Shown here in pieces: positions 17,013 through 25,432 of a stretch of DNA of 30,865 nucleotides. The translations under genes were made by a program, and so were the position numbers. Origin of the DNA: Georgfuchsia sp049276455 (GTDB lineage: Bacteria > Pseudomonadota > Gammaproteobacteria > Burkholderiales > Rhodocyclaceae); NCBI GenBank assembly GCA_049276455.1, contig JBASWL010000254.1, forward strand, positions 1-30,865. The letters run 5' to 3'. Numbering within the stretch: position 1 is the stretch's first letter; each line of letters begins with the position of its first letter. Under the pieces are notes generated by a model. It was not told the DNA's origin, did no database searches, and saw nothing but the letters and a program-made list of their open reading frames with translations.

Positions 17013-18802
17013 TTGTCTCCTACCCTCAGTACCGCGAGGAAGGCTTCCTGCGGAATTTCCACGCGGCCGACCTGCTTCATGCGTTTTTTGCCGGCCTTCT
17101 GTTTCTCAAGCAATTTCTTTTTGCGCGTAATGTCGCCGCCATAACACTTGGCTATCACGTCCTTGCGCATTGCCTTGACATTCTCGCGCGCCACGATGTT
17201 CGAGCCGATCGCGGCCTGAATCGCCACGTCATACATCTGACGCGGAATCAGCTGGCGCATCTTGGCAGCCAGTTCGCGGCCGCGATAGGTTGCATTGACG
17301 CGATGCACGATCAGGGACAGTGCATCCACCTTATCACTGTTGATCAGCACGTCCAGTTTGACTACGTCAGCGGTGCGGTATTCCTTGAATTCGTAATCGA
17401 GAGAAGCATAGCCACGCGAGACGGACTTCAGCTTGTCGAAAAAATCCATCACCACTTCTGCCATCGGCATTTCGTATGTAAGTTGCACCTGGCGACCATG
17501 GTAGGCGATGTCCATCTGCCGGCCACGCTTCTGTTCACACAGCGTAATGACCGCACCGAGATATTCCTGCGGCACGAATACCTTGGTGGTGATGATCGGC
17601 TCGCGAATTTCCTCGATTTTCTGCACTTCAGGAAGTTTTGAAGGATTCTCGATCTGGATCAGCGCGCCGTCACGTAGCAGCACTTGGTAGATCACGGTCG
17701 GCGCGGTCGTGATCAGATCCTGATCGAACTCTCGTTCCAGTCGCTCCTGCACGATCTCCATGTGCAAGAGGCCGAGGAAGCCGCAACGGAAACCAAAGCC
17801 CAGCGCCTGTGAAACTTCCGGCTCGTAATGCAACGAGGCGTCGTTGAGGTGGAGCTTCTCCAGCGCGTCGCGCAAAACATCGTACTGGTTTGCCTCGATC
17901 GGATAGAGGCCCGCAAACACCTGCGGCTTGATTTCCTTGAAGCCAGGCAACGCCTTCACTGCGGGCTTGTCCGCCCGGGTGACCGTGTCTCCCACTTTTG
18001 CGGCCTTGATTTCCTTGATGCCGGAGATGATAAAACCTACCTCGCCCGCCGTGAGCGTCTCCTTTTGCCGCGACTTGGGCGTGAACACGCCTACCTGCTC
18101 GCACAGATGCACGGTGCCGGTTGACATCAGTTTGATCTTGTCCTTTGACTTCAAGCAGCCGTCCATCACCCGCACCAGCATTACCACGCCAACATAATTG
18201 TCGAACCAGGAATCGATGATCAACGCCTTGAGCGGCGCTTCCGGATCACCTGTTGGCGGCGAGATGCGCGCAATGACGGCTTCGATAACGTCGTCCACAC
18301 CCATGCCCGACTTGGCCGAACAGGGAATGGCATCGGTCGCATCAATGCCGATCACGTCCTCGATTTCCTGCCGGGCACTGTCGGGATCGGCCTGCGGCAG
18401 GTCCATCTTGTTCAGCACCGGCACGACTTCAACACCCAGTTCGATCGCCGTATAGCAGTTAGCCACGGTCTGCGCCTCGACACCTTGTGAGGCATCCACC
18501 ACCAGCAGCGCGCCCTCACAGGCGGAGAGCGAACGCGAGACTTCGTAAGAGAAGTCCACATGTCCCGGGGTGTCGATCAGGTTCAGGTTGTAACGCTGGC
18601 CGTCGCTAGCCAAGTATGAAAGCGTCGCAGTCTGAGCCTTGATGGTGATACCGCGCTCCTTTTCCAGGTCCATAGAGTCGAGTACCTGTGCTTCCATCTC
18701 ACGGTCAGAAAGCCCCCCACAACGCTGGATGATGCGATCCGCCAGGGTCGATTTACCGTGGTCGATATGGGCAATGATGGAGAAGTTTCGGATGTGCTTC
18801 AA
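17009..18802 (-). CDS. lepA: Elongation factor 4 (ribosomal back-translocase) LepA
   Basis: LepA is a ribosome-bound GTPase related to EF-G. The product has 597 residues, the family length. G motifs are AHIDHGKST (11-19), DTPGH (77-81) and NKMD (131-134). The LepA-specific C-terminal domain ends with GGDITRKKKLLEKQKAGKKRMK. The start is TTG at 18802, fixed by the invariant N-terminus KHIRNFSIIAHIDHG. No ribosome-binding site precedes it. Instead, an intrinsic terminator hairpin ends at the start codon, so expression depends on read-through, a promoter inside the hairpin, or translation coupled in some other way. Confidence 0.96.
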   Translation of the reverse strand: MKHIRNFSIIAHIDHGKSTLADRIIQRCGGLSDREMEAQVLDSMDLEKERGITIKAQTATLSYLASDGQRYNLNLIDTPGHVDFSYEVSRSLSACEGALLVVDASQGVEAQTVANCYTAIELGVEVVPVLNKMDLPQADPDSARQEIEDVIGIDATDAIPCSAKSGMGVDDVIEAVIARISPPTGDPEAPLKALIIDSWFDNYVGVVMLVRVMDGCLKSKDKIKLMSTGTVHLCEQVGVFTPKSRQKETLTAGEVGFIISGIKEIKAAKVGDTVTRADKPAVKALPGFKEIKPQVFAGLYPIEANQYDVLRDALEKLHLNDASLHYEPEVSQALGFGFRCGFLGLLHMEIVQERLEREFDQDLITTAPTVIYQVLLRDGALIQIENPSKLPEVQKIEEIREPIITTKVFVPQEYLGAVITLCEQKRGRQMDIAYHGRQVQLTYEMPMAEVVMDFFDKLKSVSRGYASLDYEFKEYRTADVVKLDVLINSDKVDALSLIVHRVNATYRGRELAAKMRQLIPRQMYDVAIQAAIGSNIVARENVKAMRKDVIAKCYGGDITRKKKLLEKQKAGKKRMKQVGRVEIPQEAFLAVLRVGDK

Positions 18803-18830
18803 AATAAAAAAGGTGCTTCTTCAGCACCTT
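18801..18830 (-). terminator. Intrinsic terminator abutting the lepA start
   Basis: On the minus strand AAGGTGCT and AGCACCTT (18830-18823 with 18817-18810) form a perfect 8-bp stem around a 5-base loop. A T-rich tract follows and runs into the lepA TTG codon at 18802-18800. It would end transcripts from degP and the glutaredoxin-like gene. Confidence 0.88.
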
Positions 18831-18878
18831 ATGGCAAATGAGGATGGGTTAACAGGCGCGAATCCAAGGGGCGGGATT

Positions 18879-19112
18879 TTACTGGAAGCGGGCCAAATAC
18901 TCACGCACTTTCGGCACGTCGAGGAAGTAGTGACACAACTCCTGTCCTTCCTCACCTGCAAGTACAGGCACCAGCTCGTTGTATTTCATCTCCAATAACG
19001 GATCGGCATCGACATCCACCACGGTCACCCCGAAAACAAACTCGCCACGCAAATTTTGCAGCGCGGCAAGCATGTCATCACAAAGGTGGCAGTAGGTGCG
19101 ACTGTAAAGCAT
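18879..19112 (-). CDS. Glutaredoxin-like protein (DUF836)
   Basis: The product has 77 residues from the ATG at 19112: MLYSRTYCHLCDDMLAAL places a CxxC redox pair (YCHLC) at the tip of a thioredoxin-fold helix. It continues with VVDVDADPLLEMKYNELVPVL, where the cis-Pro of the fold is VP. This is the DUF836 glutaredoxin-like family, often found next to lepA/degP in betaproteobacteria. The frame is open to 19202, but the extra residues translate the hairpin after degP. The substrate is unknown. It is followed by the terminator before lepA. Confidence 0.82.
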   Translation of the reverse strand: MLYSRTYCHLCDDMLAALQNLRGEFVFGVTVVDVDADPLLEMKYNELVPVLAGEEGQELCHYFLDVPKVREYLARFQ

Positions 19113-19168
19113 CAAATTGCAAATCAACGCCAATTTCGTCCCCCGATTGGCTTGGCGCCGCAGGAGGC

Positions 19169-19191
19169 GGTTCGGGCCAAAAGCCCGAACC
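19169..19191 (-). repeat. Hairpin after degP
   Basis: GGTTCGGGC (19169-19177) and GCCCGAACC (19183-19191) are perfect inverted copies around a 5-base loop, 12 bases past the degP stop. There is no T-run on the minus strand. It is probably a 3'-end stabilising or pausing structure within the degP transcript. Confidence 0.65.
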
Positions 19192-19202
19192 GGGGGGCAC
19201 AA

Positions 19203-20645
19203 TTACTTCCCACTCTCACCCTTGATGGTCACGAAAACCTGAGCCTCACCACGCTTCACGAGCAACGTCAGCACGGCTGACTTGTCGATCTTGCCGAGCA
19301 AACTGTTGAACTGCTTGACCGATTTCACCTCGGTCTGAATACCCTTGTGCATCAAGCCCAGAATCAGATCGCCGGGACGCAGGTCGCCGCGCAGGCCATT
19401 CTTGACATCCTCGATCACGATGCCATTGTCGATACCCGCCCGACGTTTCTGCTCGGCCGTCAGATCGGAGAGGGCAAGGCCCAGGCGGTTGATTGCTTCC
19501 GGCTCAACCTGCTTGCCTTGAAGTTTATTCGGGCGCTTACCCGTCTCAGCGTCTTCGTCGGGCATTTCGCCTACAGTGATGGTCAGCGTCTTCTGCTTGC
19601 CATCACGCCATACCAGCAGCGTTGAATGCGTACCAGGTCTGGTCGATCCGACATAACGCGACAAATCCACCGACTGAGCCACCGCCTTGCCATCAAACTT
19701 GAGAATCACATCGCCCTCGCTCACGCCAGCCTTATCGGCCGGCGAGTCTTTCTCGACCTTGGCCACCAGCGCGCCTTCAGGCTTGGAGAGGCCAAAAGAT
19801 TCAGCCATCTCTTTGGTCAACTCCTGGATCGCAACGCCGATACGCCCTCGCGATACGCGGCCGCTCGCTTGCAGCTGGTTCTTGATATCCAGCGCCACGT
19901 CGATAGGAATTGCGAAGGAGAGGCCCATGTAACCGCCGCTGCGGCTGAATATCTGCGAATTGATGCCTACAACCTCGCCCTTCAAGTTGAACAGCGGACC
20001 ACCCGAGTTGCCAGGATTGATGGCCGCGTCGGTCTGGATGAAGGGTACATAGTTTTCCTGTGGCAGTTGGCGCCCTATGGCGCTGACAATACCAGCCGTA
20101 ACCGAGTTGTCGAAACCAAAGGGTGAGCCGATAGCCACCACCCATTCTCCAACCTTCAGATTCGACGCATCACCCAGCTTGACTGTCGGCAGGCCATCGG
20201 CATTGATCTTGATCAACGCCACATCAGTGCGCCTGTCGGCGCCCAATACCTTGGCTTTGAATTCACGCTTGTCGGTCAGCCTGACCAGCACCTCATCAGC
20301 ATCCGCCACGACATGGGCATTAGTCAGGATCAATCCGTCTGCGCTGACGACAAAACCGGAACCAAGTGATTTGCTTTCGTAGTCGTGCGGGATATTTGGC
20401 GCCATACGTGGCCCAAAGTGACGGAAAAACTCCGACATCGGATCGTTCTCGTCAAAAGGGAACTGGAACTGCGGCCCGCCGCGCGACGCATGAACGACCT
20501 GGGTCGTGCTAATGTTCACCACCGCAGCCCCTTGCTTCTCAACCAAACCGGTAAAGTCGGGCAAGTCATGTGATTGCGCTGATGCCAGCGATGCCATTAA
20601 CATCAAGCAGGCTGCCACAAATGCATTTCTAATCATGTTTTTCAT
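19203..20645 (-). CDS. degP: Periplasmic serine protease/chaperone of the DegP (MucD) family
   Basis: This protease degrades misfolded envelope proteins. The product has 480 residues. A signal peptide spans about 1-23 (ending ASLASA-QS). The trypsin-like domain carries the triad His 111 (LTNAHVV), Asp 141 (RRTDVALIKI) and Ser 214 (GNSGGPLF). Two PDZ domains follow from about 270 and 385 (PADKAGVSEGDVILKFDG; LRGDLRPGDLILGLMHKG). It lies directly downstream of rseB and has its own sigma-E-type promoter with a leader of about 27 bases. An AAAGGA site precedes the ATG. It is often called mucD in this operon context. Confidence 0.95.
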   Translation of the reverse strand: MKNMIRNAFVAACLMLMASLASAQSHDLPDFTGLVEKQGAAVVNISTTQVVHASRGGPQFQFPFDENDPMSEFFRHFGPRMAPNIPHDYESKSLGSGFVVSADGLILTNAHVVADADEVLVRLTDKREFKAKVLGADRRTDVALIKINADGLPTVKLGDASNLKVGEWVVAIGSPFGFDNSVTAGIVSAIGRQLPQENYVPFIQTDAAINPGNSGGPLFNLKGEVVGINSQIFSRSGGYMGLSFAIPIDVALDIKNQLQASGRVSRGRIGVAIQELTKEMAESFGLSKPEGALVAKVEKDSPADKAGVSEGDVILKFDGKAVAQSVDLSRYVGSTRPGTHSTLLVWRDGKQKTLTITVGEMPDEDAETGKRPNKLQGKQVEPEAINRLGLALSDLTAEQKRRAGIDNGIVIEDVKNGLRGDLRPGDLILGLMHKGIQTEVKSVKQFNSLLGKIDKSAVLTLLVKRGEAQVFVTIKGESGK

Positions 20646-20679
20646 ACTCAGGAATTCCTTTGAAGGCAGGAGTATTCAT

Positions 20680-20707
20680 TTTGAAGCTCATCCCGCGTTT
20701 ATGTTCC
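20680..20707 (-). promoter_or_regulatory. Predicted sigma-E promoter of degP
   Basis: On the minus strand GGAACAT (20707-20701) is followed by a 16-base spacer and TCAAA (20684-20680). This fits the RpoE consensus (GGAACTT, 16, TCAAA) at all but one position. The predicted transcript would start about 27 bases before the degP ATG. Confidence 0.75.
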
Positions 20708-20753
20708 TGCCGTTTTGCAAACATATGTAACAGCGCACTGCCCCGGATTCCGG

Positions 20754-21722
20754 TCATGGCTTACGAGCTTTGATGCCGTCACCGAACTTCTTCAGTGCAT
20801 GGCTGGGCACATCCCCCATCAACAGGATCAGATATTTGCCAATGACGCGCTTATAAACATTCAGGGCACAAATTGCAAACTGCCCCACGGCAGGCTGCGG
20901 AGCGTCAGCTTTGAGCGGCTCAAAGAAAACCGATATCGCTGCCAACCCGTCTGAAAACACCAGTTGCGATCCTTCGGGTAAATCGGGCTGCGGTTGTCGA
21001 ATCACGCTGGCAACCTGGTGGAATCCGGGCAGCACAGCACGAAACTCCCACAGGCCATCGTCACTCCCGGTTTCCCTGGAACGCACATCCTGAACACGCC
21101 AATCCTTGGCCTGGCGGTTGAAACGCGCCTTGATCGCTTCTCGGTCGATCGCCGCACCGACATGCAACTCGGTGAATGCAGAACTCTCGCGCTGCTGGCC
21201 ATTCTCGCTGAAGGTCTCGGCTTTCAGCAACAATCCTGTCTTGCGGTCGATCCATAACTGGCGCTGAAAGCGGTAATTGTCACGCGGCTCAAGCAGCAAC
21301 GGTTGTGCATCAAAACCGGCAACCCGGTCTGGTGCACTACGACGAATGGAGTAGTAGTCCGTCAACTCAGAGAGTCCGGCCGGAAGAACAGCTGGGAATC
21401 TTGGCTGGACGCTACGTCGCTCAATCACCAAACGCCGCGTTTCAGGAAGCCATGTCTTCACCTCATCGCCGATGCGCACGACCTCGCGCGGACTACCATC
21501 GAGCATCTCGATGTGTTCCATGTCAATGTCGCCATCAACAACATGACTGATGCGCGAGGACTCTGTGCTCGAGCCGCACTGATAAACAAAGGTGCCGCTG
21601 TAGCTGAGACTTTTTGCGGACACTGCCACACGATGCAGCCATTGCAAGGCGTCAATGTTGCTGTCCGCCCAAGCGGAAGCTGTAATCAGAAAACCAGTCA
21701 GGCAGGCAAAGCAAAATTTCAT
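20754..21722 (-). CDS. rseB: Sigma-E regulatory protein RseB/MucB
   Basis: RseB is periplasmic; it binds RseA, shields it from DegS, and senses lipoprotein or LPS signals. The product has 322 residues. A signal peptide covers 1-19 (ending ASAWA-DS). The N-terminal LolA-like domain (ALQWLHRVAVSAKSLSYSGTFVYQ) leads to RFQRQLWIDRKTGLLLKAE, and the C-terminal MucB/RseB domain contains FSDGLAAISVFFEPL. Its start overlaps the rseA stop (ATGA). The order rpoE-rseA-rseB-degP matches the algU-mucA-mucB-mucD arrangement. Confidence 0.94.
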   Translation of the reverse strand: MKFCFACLTGFLITASAWADSNIDALQWLHRVAVSAKSLSYSGTFVYQCGSSTESSRISHVVDGDIDMEHIEMLDGSPREVVRIGDEVKTWLPETRRLVIERRSVQPRFPAVLPAGLSELTDYYSIRRSAPDRVAGFDAQPLLLEPRDNYRFQRQLWIDRKTGLLLKAETFSENGQQRESSAFTELHVGAAIDREAIKARFNRQAKDWRVQDVRSRETGSDDGLWEFRAVLPGFHQVASVIRQPQPDLPEGSQLVFSDGLAAISVFFEPLKADAPQPAVGQFAICALNVYKRVIGKYLILLMGDVPSHALKKFGDGIKARKP

Positions 21723-22228
21723 CGACGCTGTTGCGCTCCGTTCAGCGAAACAGTCCGAATGCGCTGTGCATCACCATTAAGAGAGATCGATCCGCTATAT
21801 AGCTGGTGCGCAATCAGATATTCCTGCATGTCTGCGTTATTGATGGGGGCCAGCGCCACTGCTTTCTGTTCCGCCATTGGATTTCCCTTCTGCGCCAATG
21901 GCGAAGTCAGACCGAGCCATGCCACCACGGCAACCCCCGCCAGGGTTGCAGCCAGTGCCATTAGCGGACGATGCCATTCCCTGTGATCGCGCCAGAAATT
22001 CGAAAACCTTTGCGGCGCCAGCACCACCGGTTCGTCAGCCAGATGATCAAGTACCGCACCAGTAATCTCGGATGCGAGGTGTGGCTCGCCACGCAAGGTG
22101 TCGCTGATCAGCGCGTAGATGCAGGAAGTACGGCGCAACGCTTCGTCGTGACGCATCGAAATGCATACCTCGTGCATCTCATGGTCATCAAGTTCCCCGT
22201 CAATCAGGGCCGAAATTTTCGTTTTCAT
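21719..22228 (-). CDS. rseA: Anti-sigma-E factor RseA/MucA
   Basis: RseA holds sigma-E at the inner membrane until it is cleaved by regulated proteolysis. The product has 169 residues. The N-terminal cytoplasmic sigma-binding domain (KISALIDGELDDHE ... LIDTL-like SDTLRGEPH) precedes one transmembrane helix at about 89-107 (PLMALAATLAGVAVVAWLG), then a short periplasmic tail. Two ATGs lie near the rpoE stop; the second, at 22228, is six bases from an AGGAG site and overlaps the rpoE stop by one base (TGATG), so it is preferred over the ATG at 22234. Confidence 0.92.
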   Translation of the reverse strand: MKTKISALIDGELDDHEMHEVCISMRHDEALRRTSCIYALISDTLRGEPHLASEITGAVLDHLADEPVVLAPQRFSNFWRDHREWHRPLMALAATLAGVAVVAWLGLTSPLAQKGNPMAEQKAVALAPINNADMQEYLIAHQLYSGSISLNGDAQRIRTVSLNGAQQRR

Positions 22229-22827
22229 CACCATCTCCTGTCAGGCGAAGCATCCAGCAAGGGCTTCAACTCTTCCGCAATTGTCTCGCGGGCGCGAAAA
22301 ATCCGGGATCGCACAGTGCCGATCGGACAATTCATCGCATTCGCGATTTCTTCATAAGAAAGCCCGTCAATTTCACGCAGCGTAACCGCAGTGCGTAAAT
22401 CTTCCGGCAGACGATCCATGGCCGCATCCACCGTCTCGGCAATCTGCCGCGACATCAGGATACGCTCGGGCGTATCCATATCGCGCAGCAACTCACCGCT
22501 GTCGTAAACTTCCGCTTCCTCATTGTCTACATCGGATAGCGTCGAAGCACTGCGCCCATTTGACATCAGCCAGTTCTTGGCCGCATTGATACCAATGCGA
22601 TATAACCAAGTGTAGAACGCGCTCTCGCCGCGAAAGCCAGGCAATGCCCGATAGGCCTTGATGAAAGCTTCCTGCGTCACCTCCTCGGCCTCGGCAGGGT
22701 TACGCACCAACCGCATGACCAGCCGCATCAGCTTGCGCTGATACTTCGTCACCAACAGCCCGAAAGCCTGCTGGTCGCCAGCCTGGATGCGCTTTACCAG
22801 CACCTGATCCGCTTCGCGCTCTCCCAT
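22228..22827 (-). CDS. rpoE: RNA polymerase sigma-E (RpoE/AlgU)
   Basis: This is the extracytoplasmic-function sigma factor of the envelope-stress response. The product has 199 residues. Region 2 carries QAFGLLVTKYQRKLMRLVMR, PAEAEEVTQEAFIKAYRAL and FYTWLYRIGINAAKNWL. Region 4 carries LPEDLRTAVTLREIDGLSYEEIANAMNCPIGTVRSRIFRARE with its helix-turn-helix. The ATG at 22827 follows a leader of about 120 bases that starts at a sigma-E-type promoter, so the gene is probably self-activated. Confidence 0.97.
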   Translation of the reverse strand: MGEREADQVLVKRIQAGDQQAFGLLVTKYQRKLMRLVMRLVRNPAEAEEVTQEAFIKAYRALPGFRGESAFYTWLYRIGINAAKNWLMSNGRSASTLSDVDNEEAEVYDSGELLRDMDTPERILMSRQIAETVDAAMDRLPEDLRTAVTLREIDGLSYEEIANAMNCPIGTVRSRIFRARETIAEELKPLLDASPDRRW

Positions 22828-22953
22828 CCGCAGGATTTCCCCGATTGTTGTTGACGGCCATGGTTCTATCTCATCTGCTTGTCAAGTATATCTGAAGCAA
22901 TGTGGCCACCTTTTTGGCAGCTGTCACCGCCCCCCGTACTACCCTCTTTTAAT

Positions 22954-22981
22954 TGAGACCAGTAACAATCAGATAAGTTCC
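22954..22981 (-). promoter_or_regulatory. Predicted sigma-E autoregulatory promoter of rpoE
   Basis: On the minus strand GGAACTT (22981-22975), a perfect RpoE -35, is followed by a 16-base spacer and TCTCA (22958-22954), close to the -10 consensus TCTGA/TCAAA. It lies in the rpoE-nadB divergent gap. Confidence 0.8.
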
Positions 22982-23003
22982 ACATGATATAGTCGCGTCG
23001 CTC

Positions 23004-24602
23004 ATGTGCCCCCCCTCGACTCACTCCCCTATAAAACACTTTGATGTGCTGATCCTGGGCAGCGGTCTGGCCGGGCAATCGCTAGCCCTGCGACTCGCCG
23101 ACTCGCACAAAGTGGCACTTGTTACCAAACTCAAGCTGGAAGACTCCTCCTCGGCAAGAGCTCAGGGTGGTATTGCCGCCGTGCTTGATACCACCGATTC
23201 GATCGAATCCCACATCGAAGACACATTCATTGCCGGCGCAGGTCTGTGCGACGAAGCCGCCACGCGCTACATCGTCGAGCACAGTGCCGAAGCAGTGCGC
23301 TGGCTGATCGACAAAGGCGTACCTTTTACGCGTGATGAAACCGCGTTCGGCTTTCACCTCACCCGCGAAGGCGGGCATAGTCACCGCCGCATCATTCACG
23401 CCGCTGATGCCACCGGCAACGCCGTGCAACAGACCCTCACGGAAATAGTGCGCAAGCACCCCAACATTTCCGTACTCGAAGACCACATTGCTGTCGACCT
23501 CATCACCGGCGCCAAACTGGGCCTCAAGCGCCAGCGTTGCTGGGGCGCTTACGTCCTTGATATACAAAGCGGCCATGTGGTTACCATTGGTGCCCCCTAT
23601 ACCGTGCTTGCCACTGGTGGTGCAGGCAAAGCCTACCTTTACACCACCAACCCGGACGCCGCTACCGGCGATGGCGTTGCCATGGCCTGGCGCGCCGGTT
23701 GCAGCGTCGCCAACATGGAGTTCATCCAGTTCCACCCGACCTGCCTCTATCACCCGCAGGCCAAGTCTTTTCTCATCTCCGAAGCCGTGCGTGGCGAAGG
23801 AGGCCTGCTGCGCCTGCCTGACGGCACGCGCTTCATGCATCAGCACGACCCGCGTGGCGAACTTGCCACGCGCGACATCGTCGCCCGTGCCATCGACTAT
23901 GAGATGAAGAAGCATGGTATCGACTGTGTCTACATCGACATCACGCATCACTCCGCCGAATTTCTGCTTGAGCACTTCCCCAACATTTACAGCCGCTGCA
24001 TGGAACTCGGCATCGACATCGCGGAGCAGTGGATTCCCGTCGTACCTGCCGCACATTTCACCTGCGGCGGCATCTTTACCGACCTTTCCGCGCGCACCGA
24101 TGTGCCCGGCCTCTATGCAGTCGGCGAGGCCGCCTGTACCGGCCTGCATGGCGCCAATCGTCTCGCCAGCAACTCGCTGCTCGAATGCGTCGTGCTATCC
24201 CAAGCCGCAGCAAACGATATTCGCAATCAGCTCAAGCCTCCCGCTGCACCCAAACTGCCCCCTTGGGACGAAAGCCGCGTTTCAGATGCCGATGAAGAAG
24301 TTGTCATCTCCCACAACTGGGAAGAATTGCGCAGATTCATGTGGGACTATGTCGGCATTGTCCGCACCGACAAGCGGCTGGCCCGTGCCTTACACCGCAT
24401 CCGCCTGCTCGAACGCGAGATCGAAGAGTATTACGCCAACTTCCGCATCAGTAATGACCTTATAGAGTTGCGTAATCTCGTCCTCAACGCACACCTCATC
24501 GTACGTTGCGCCAAAAAGCGCAAGGAAAGTCGTGGACTGCACTACAGCCTCGACTATCCGCAACTATTGTCCAAGGCGCGCAACACTGTCCTTAGGCCCT
24601 AG
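23004..24602 (+). CDS. nadB: L-aspartate oxidase
   Basis: NadB oxidises L-aspartate to iminoaspartate, the first step of de novo NAD synthesis. The product has 532 residues, the family length. It shows the FAD-binding DVLILGSGLAGQSLALRLA (14-32), SSSARAQGGIAAVL (48-61), EGGHSHRRIIHAADATG, HPTCLYHP, the active-site VPAAHFTCGGI and GLHGANRLASNSLLE, and the helical C-terminal domain with LRRFMWDYVGIVR. The ATG at 23004 has no evident ribosome-binding site. It is divergent from rpoE. The quinolinate partner nadA is not in the window. Confidence 0.96.
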   Translation: MCPPSTHSPIKHFDVLILGSGLAGQSLALRLADSHKVALVTKLKLEDSSSARAQGGIAAVLDTTDSIESHIEDTFIAGAGLCDEAATRYIVEHSAEAVRWLIDKGVPFTRDETAFGFHLTREGGHSHRRIIHAADATGNAVQQTLTEIVRKHPNISVLEDHIAVDLITGAKLGLKRQRCWGAYVLDIQSGHVVTIGAPYTVLATGGAGKAYLYTTNPDAATGDGVAMAWRAGCSVANMEFIQFHPTCLYHPQAKSFLISEAVRGEGGLLRLPDGTRFMHQHDPRGELATRDIVARAIDYEMKKHGIDCVYIDITHHSAEFLLEHFPNIYSRCMELGIDIAEQWIPVVPAAHFTCGGIFTDLSARTDVPGLYAVGEAACTGLHGANRLASNSLLECVVLSQAAANDIRNQLKPPAAPKLPPWDESRVSDADEEVVISHNWEELRRFMWDYVGIVRTDKRLARALHRIRLLEREIEEYYANFRISNDLIELRNLVLNAHLIVRCAKKRKESRGLHYSLDYPQLLSKARNTVLRP

Positions 24603-24705
24603 GCCAAAACCTTTCACTGCAAACTCCCAATAATCAGCATGTCTCAACCCGGGGACTGCGAGAATTAGTCAGGGCTTCTGTTAAAATTCGCCGCGCTTTA
24701 GACCC

Positions 24706-24796
24706 GGAGAGGTGGATGAGCGGTTTAAGTCGCACGCCTGGAAAGCGTGTTTAGGATAATATCCTAACGAGGGTTCGAATCCCTCCCTCTCCGCCA
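24706..24796 (+). tRNA. tRNA-Ser (GGA)
   Basis: This is a 91-base class II tRNA with long variable arm (TAGGATAATATCCTA), anticodon GGA (context CCTGGAAAG), acceptor GGAGAGG/CCTCTCC, discriminator G and an encoded CCA. A TAAAAT -10 box lies at 24682-24687. tRNA-Ser genes are classic integration targets, and the accessory region begins at its 3' end. Confidence 0.96.
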
Positions 24797-24810
24797 AGAA
24801 ACTCACCAAG

Positions 24811-24843
24811 AACCCGCACAGTACAAGGCTCTGCGGGTTTTTC
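24811..24843 (+). terminator. Terminator of tRNA-Ser
   Basis: AACCCGCA (24811-24818) pairs with TGCGGGTT (24832-24839), followed by a T-run. It lies 15 bases past the tRNA. Confidence 0.85.
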
Positions 24844-25432
24844 ATTTTATGGATTTGGTATATTCCAGGCTTTCGCTAGCTGTGCGTATCCTGTGGATAA
24901 CCACCACTTTTTGTTCCCAAGTGTTCCCGAATTGTTCCCGAAAATCCCGTCCTATCCCACCCCGCCTGTTCCCAAACTGTTCCGACCAAAGGGCAAAGCA
25001 CCACCCTACTTGGCTATCAGGATTCCGCAGCTCACATGCAATTCCATTTGCCGACGCTGTACTCTCGCAATCGATGGCTCTGTTCCATGAAAAGCAGAAC
25101 CGCAGCCAAGCGTCCTTCGCAACCAGTGGCCAAGTTAAGGTCGCCGCCACAAACCCCATTCATCCAAGACTGCGACATCCGGTCCCTCCTCTGGCCCCAA
25201 ATCCCCCGTTGTCCAGATAAGTTGGATTTCGACAGGGTGATCTGTGAAAATGTCGGCCCCCACTCCCAGGCGTCCTCATGGCCGAAACGATCTCCAAGTC
25301 CATAGCAGAGGCCGTTGCCACCACCAAAGCTCTGACCGATGCTGATCAATTCAGACCATGCAGTATGAAATGAATGCGCATCCTGTCCGTAAAGTAGTGG
25401 GAGATGTCGACTACCCCCTGGGTAAGAACACC
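24844..25432. other. Gene-free scar downstream of tRNA-Ser
   Basis: About 590 bases contain no supportable gene. The first 140 hold the TGTTCCC heptamer array. The rest has only overlapping open frames with low-complexity, non-family translations on both strands. Its position right after a tRNA, with integrase-type repeats but no integrase, suggests a deletion scar of an integrative element. Confidence 0.5.
24912..24984 (+). repeat. Array of TGTTCCC heptamers
   Basis: TGTTCCC occurs at 24912, 24922, 24933 and 24967, and TGTTCCG at 24978. Spacings of 10, 11, 34 and 11 bases place the copies on the same helical face. The motif is shared with the integrase upstream region at 211-275. These are probably binding sites for an integrase or excisionase; the role is inferred. 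Confidence 0.6.

Noticed and set aside
23082..24149. 355-residue frame on the minus strand opposite nadB
   Set aside because: It is a long shadow of nadB caused by GC-rich codon use; the composition is Gly/Val-rich with no motif.
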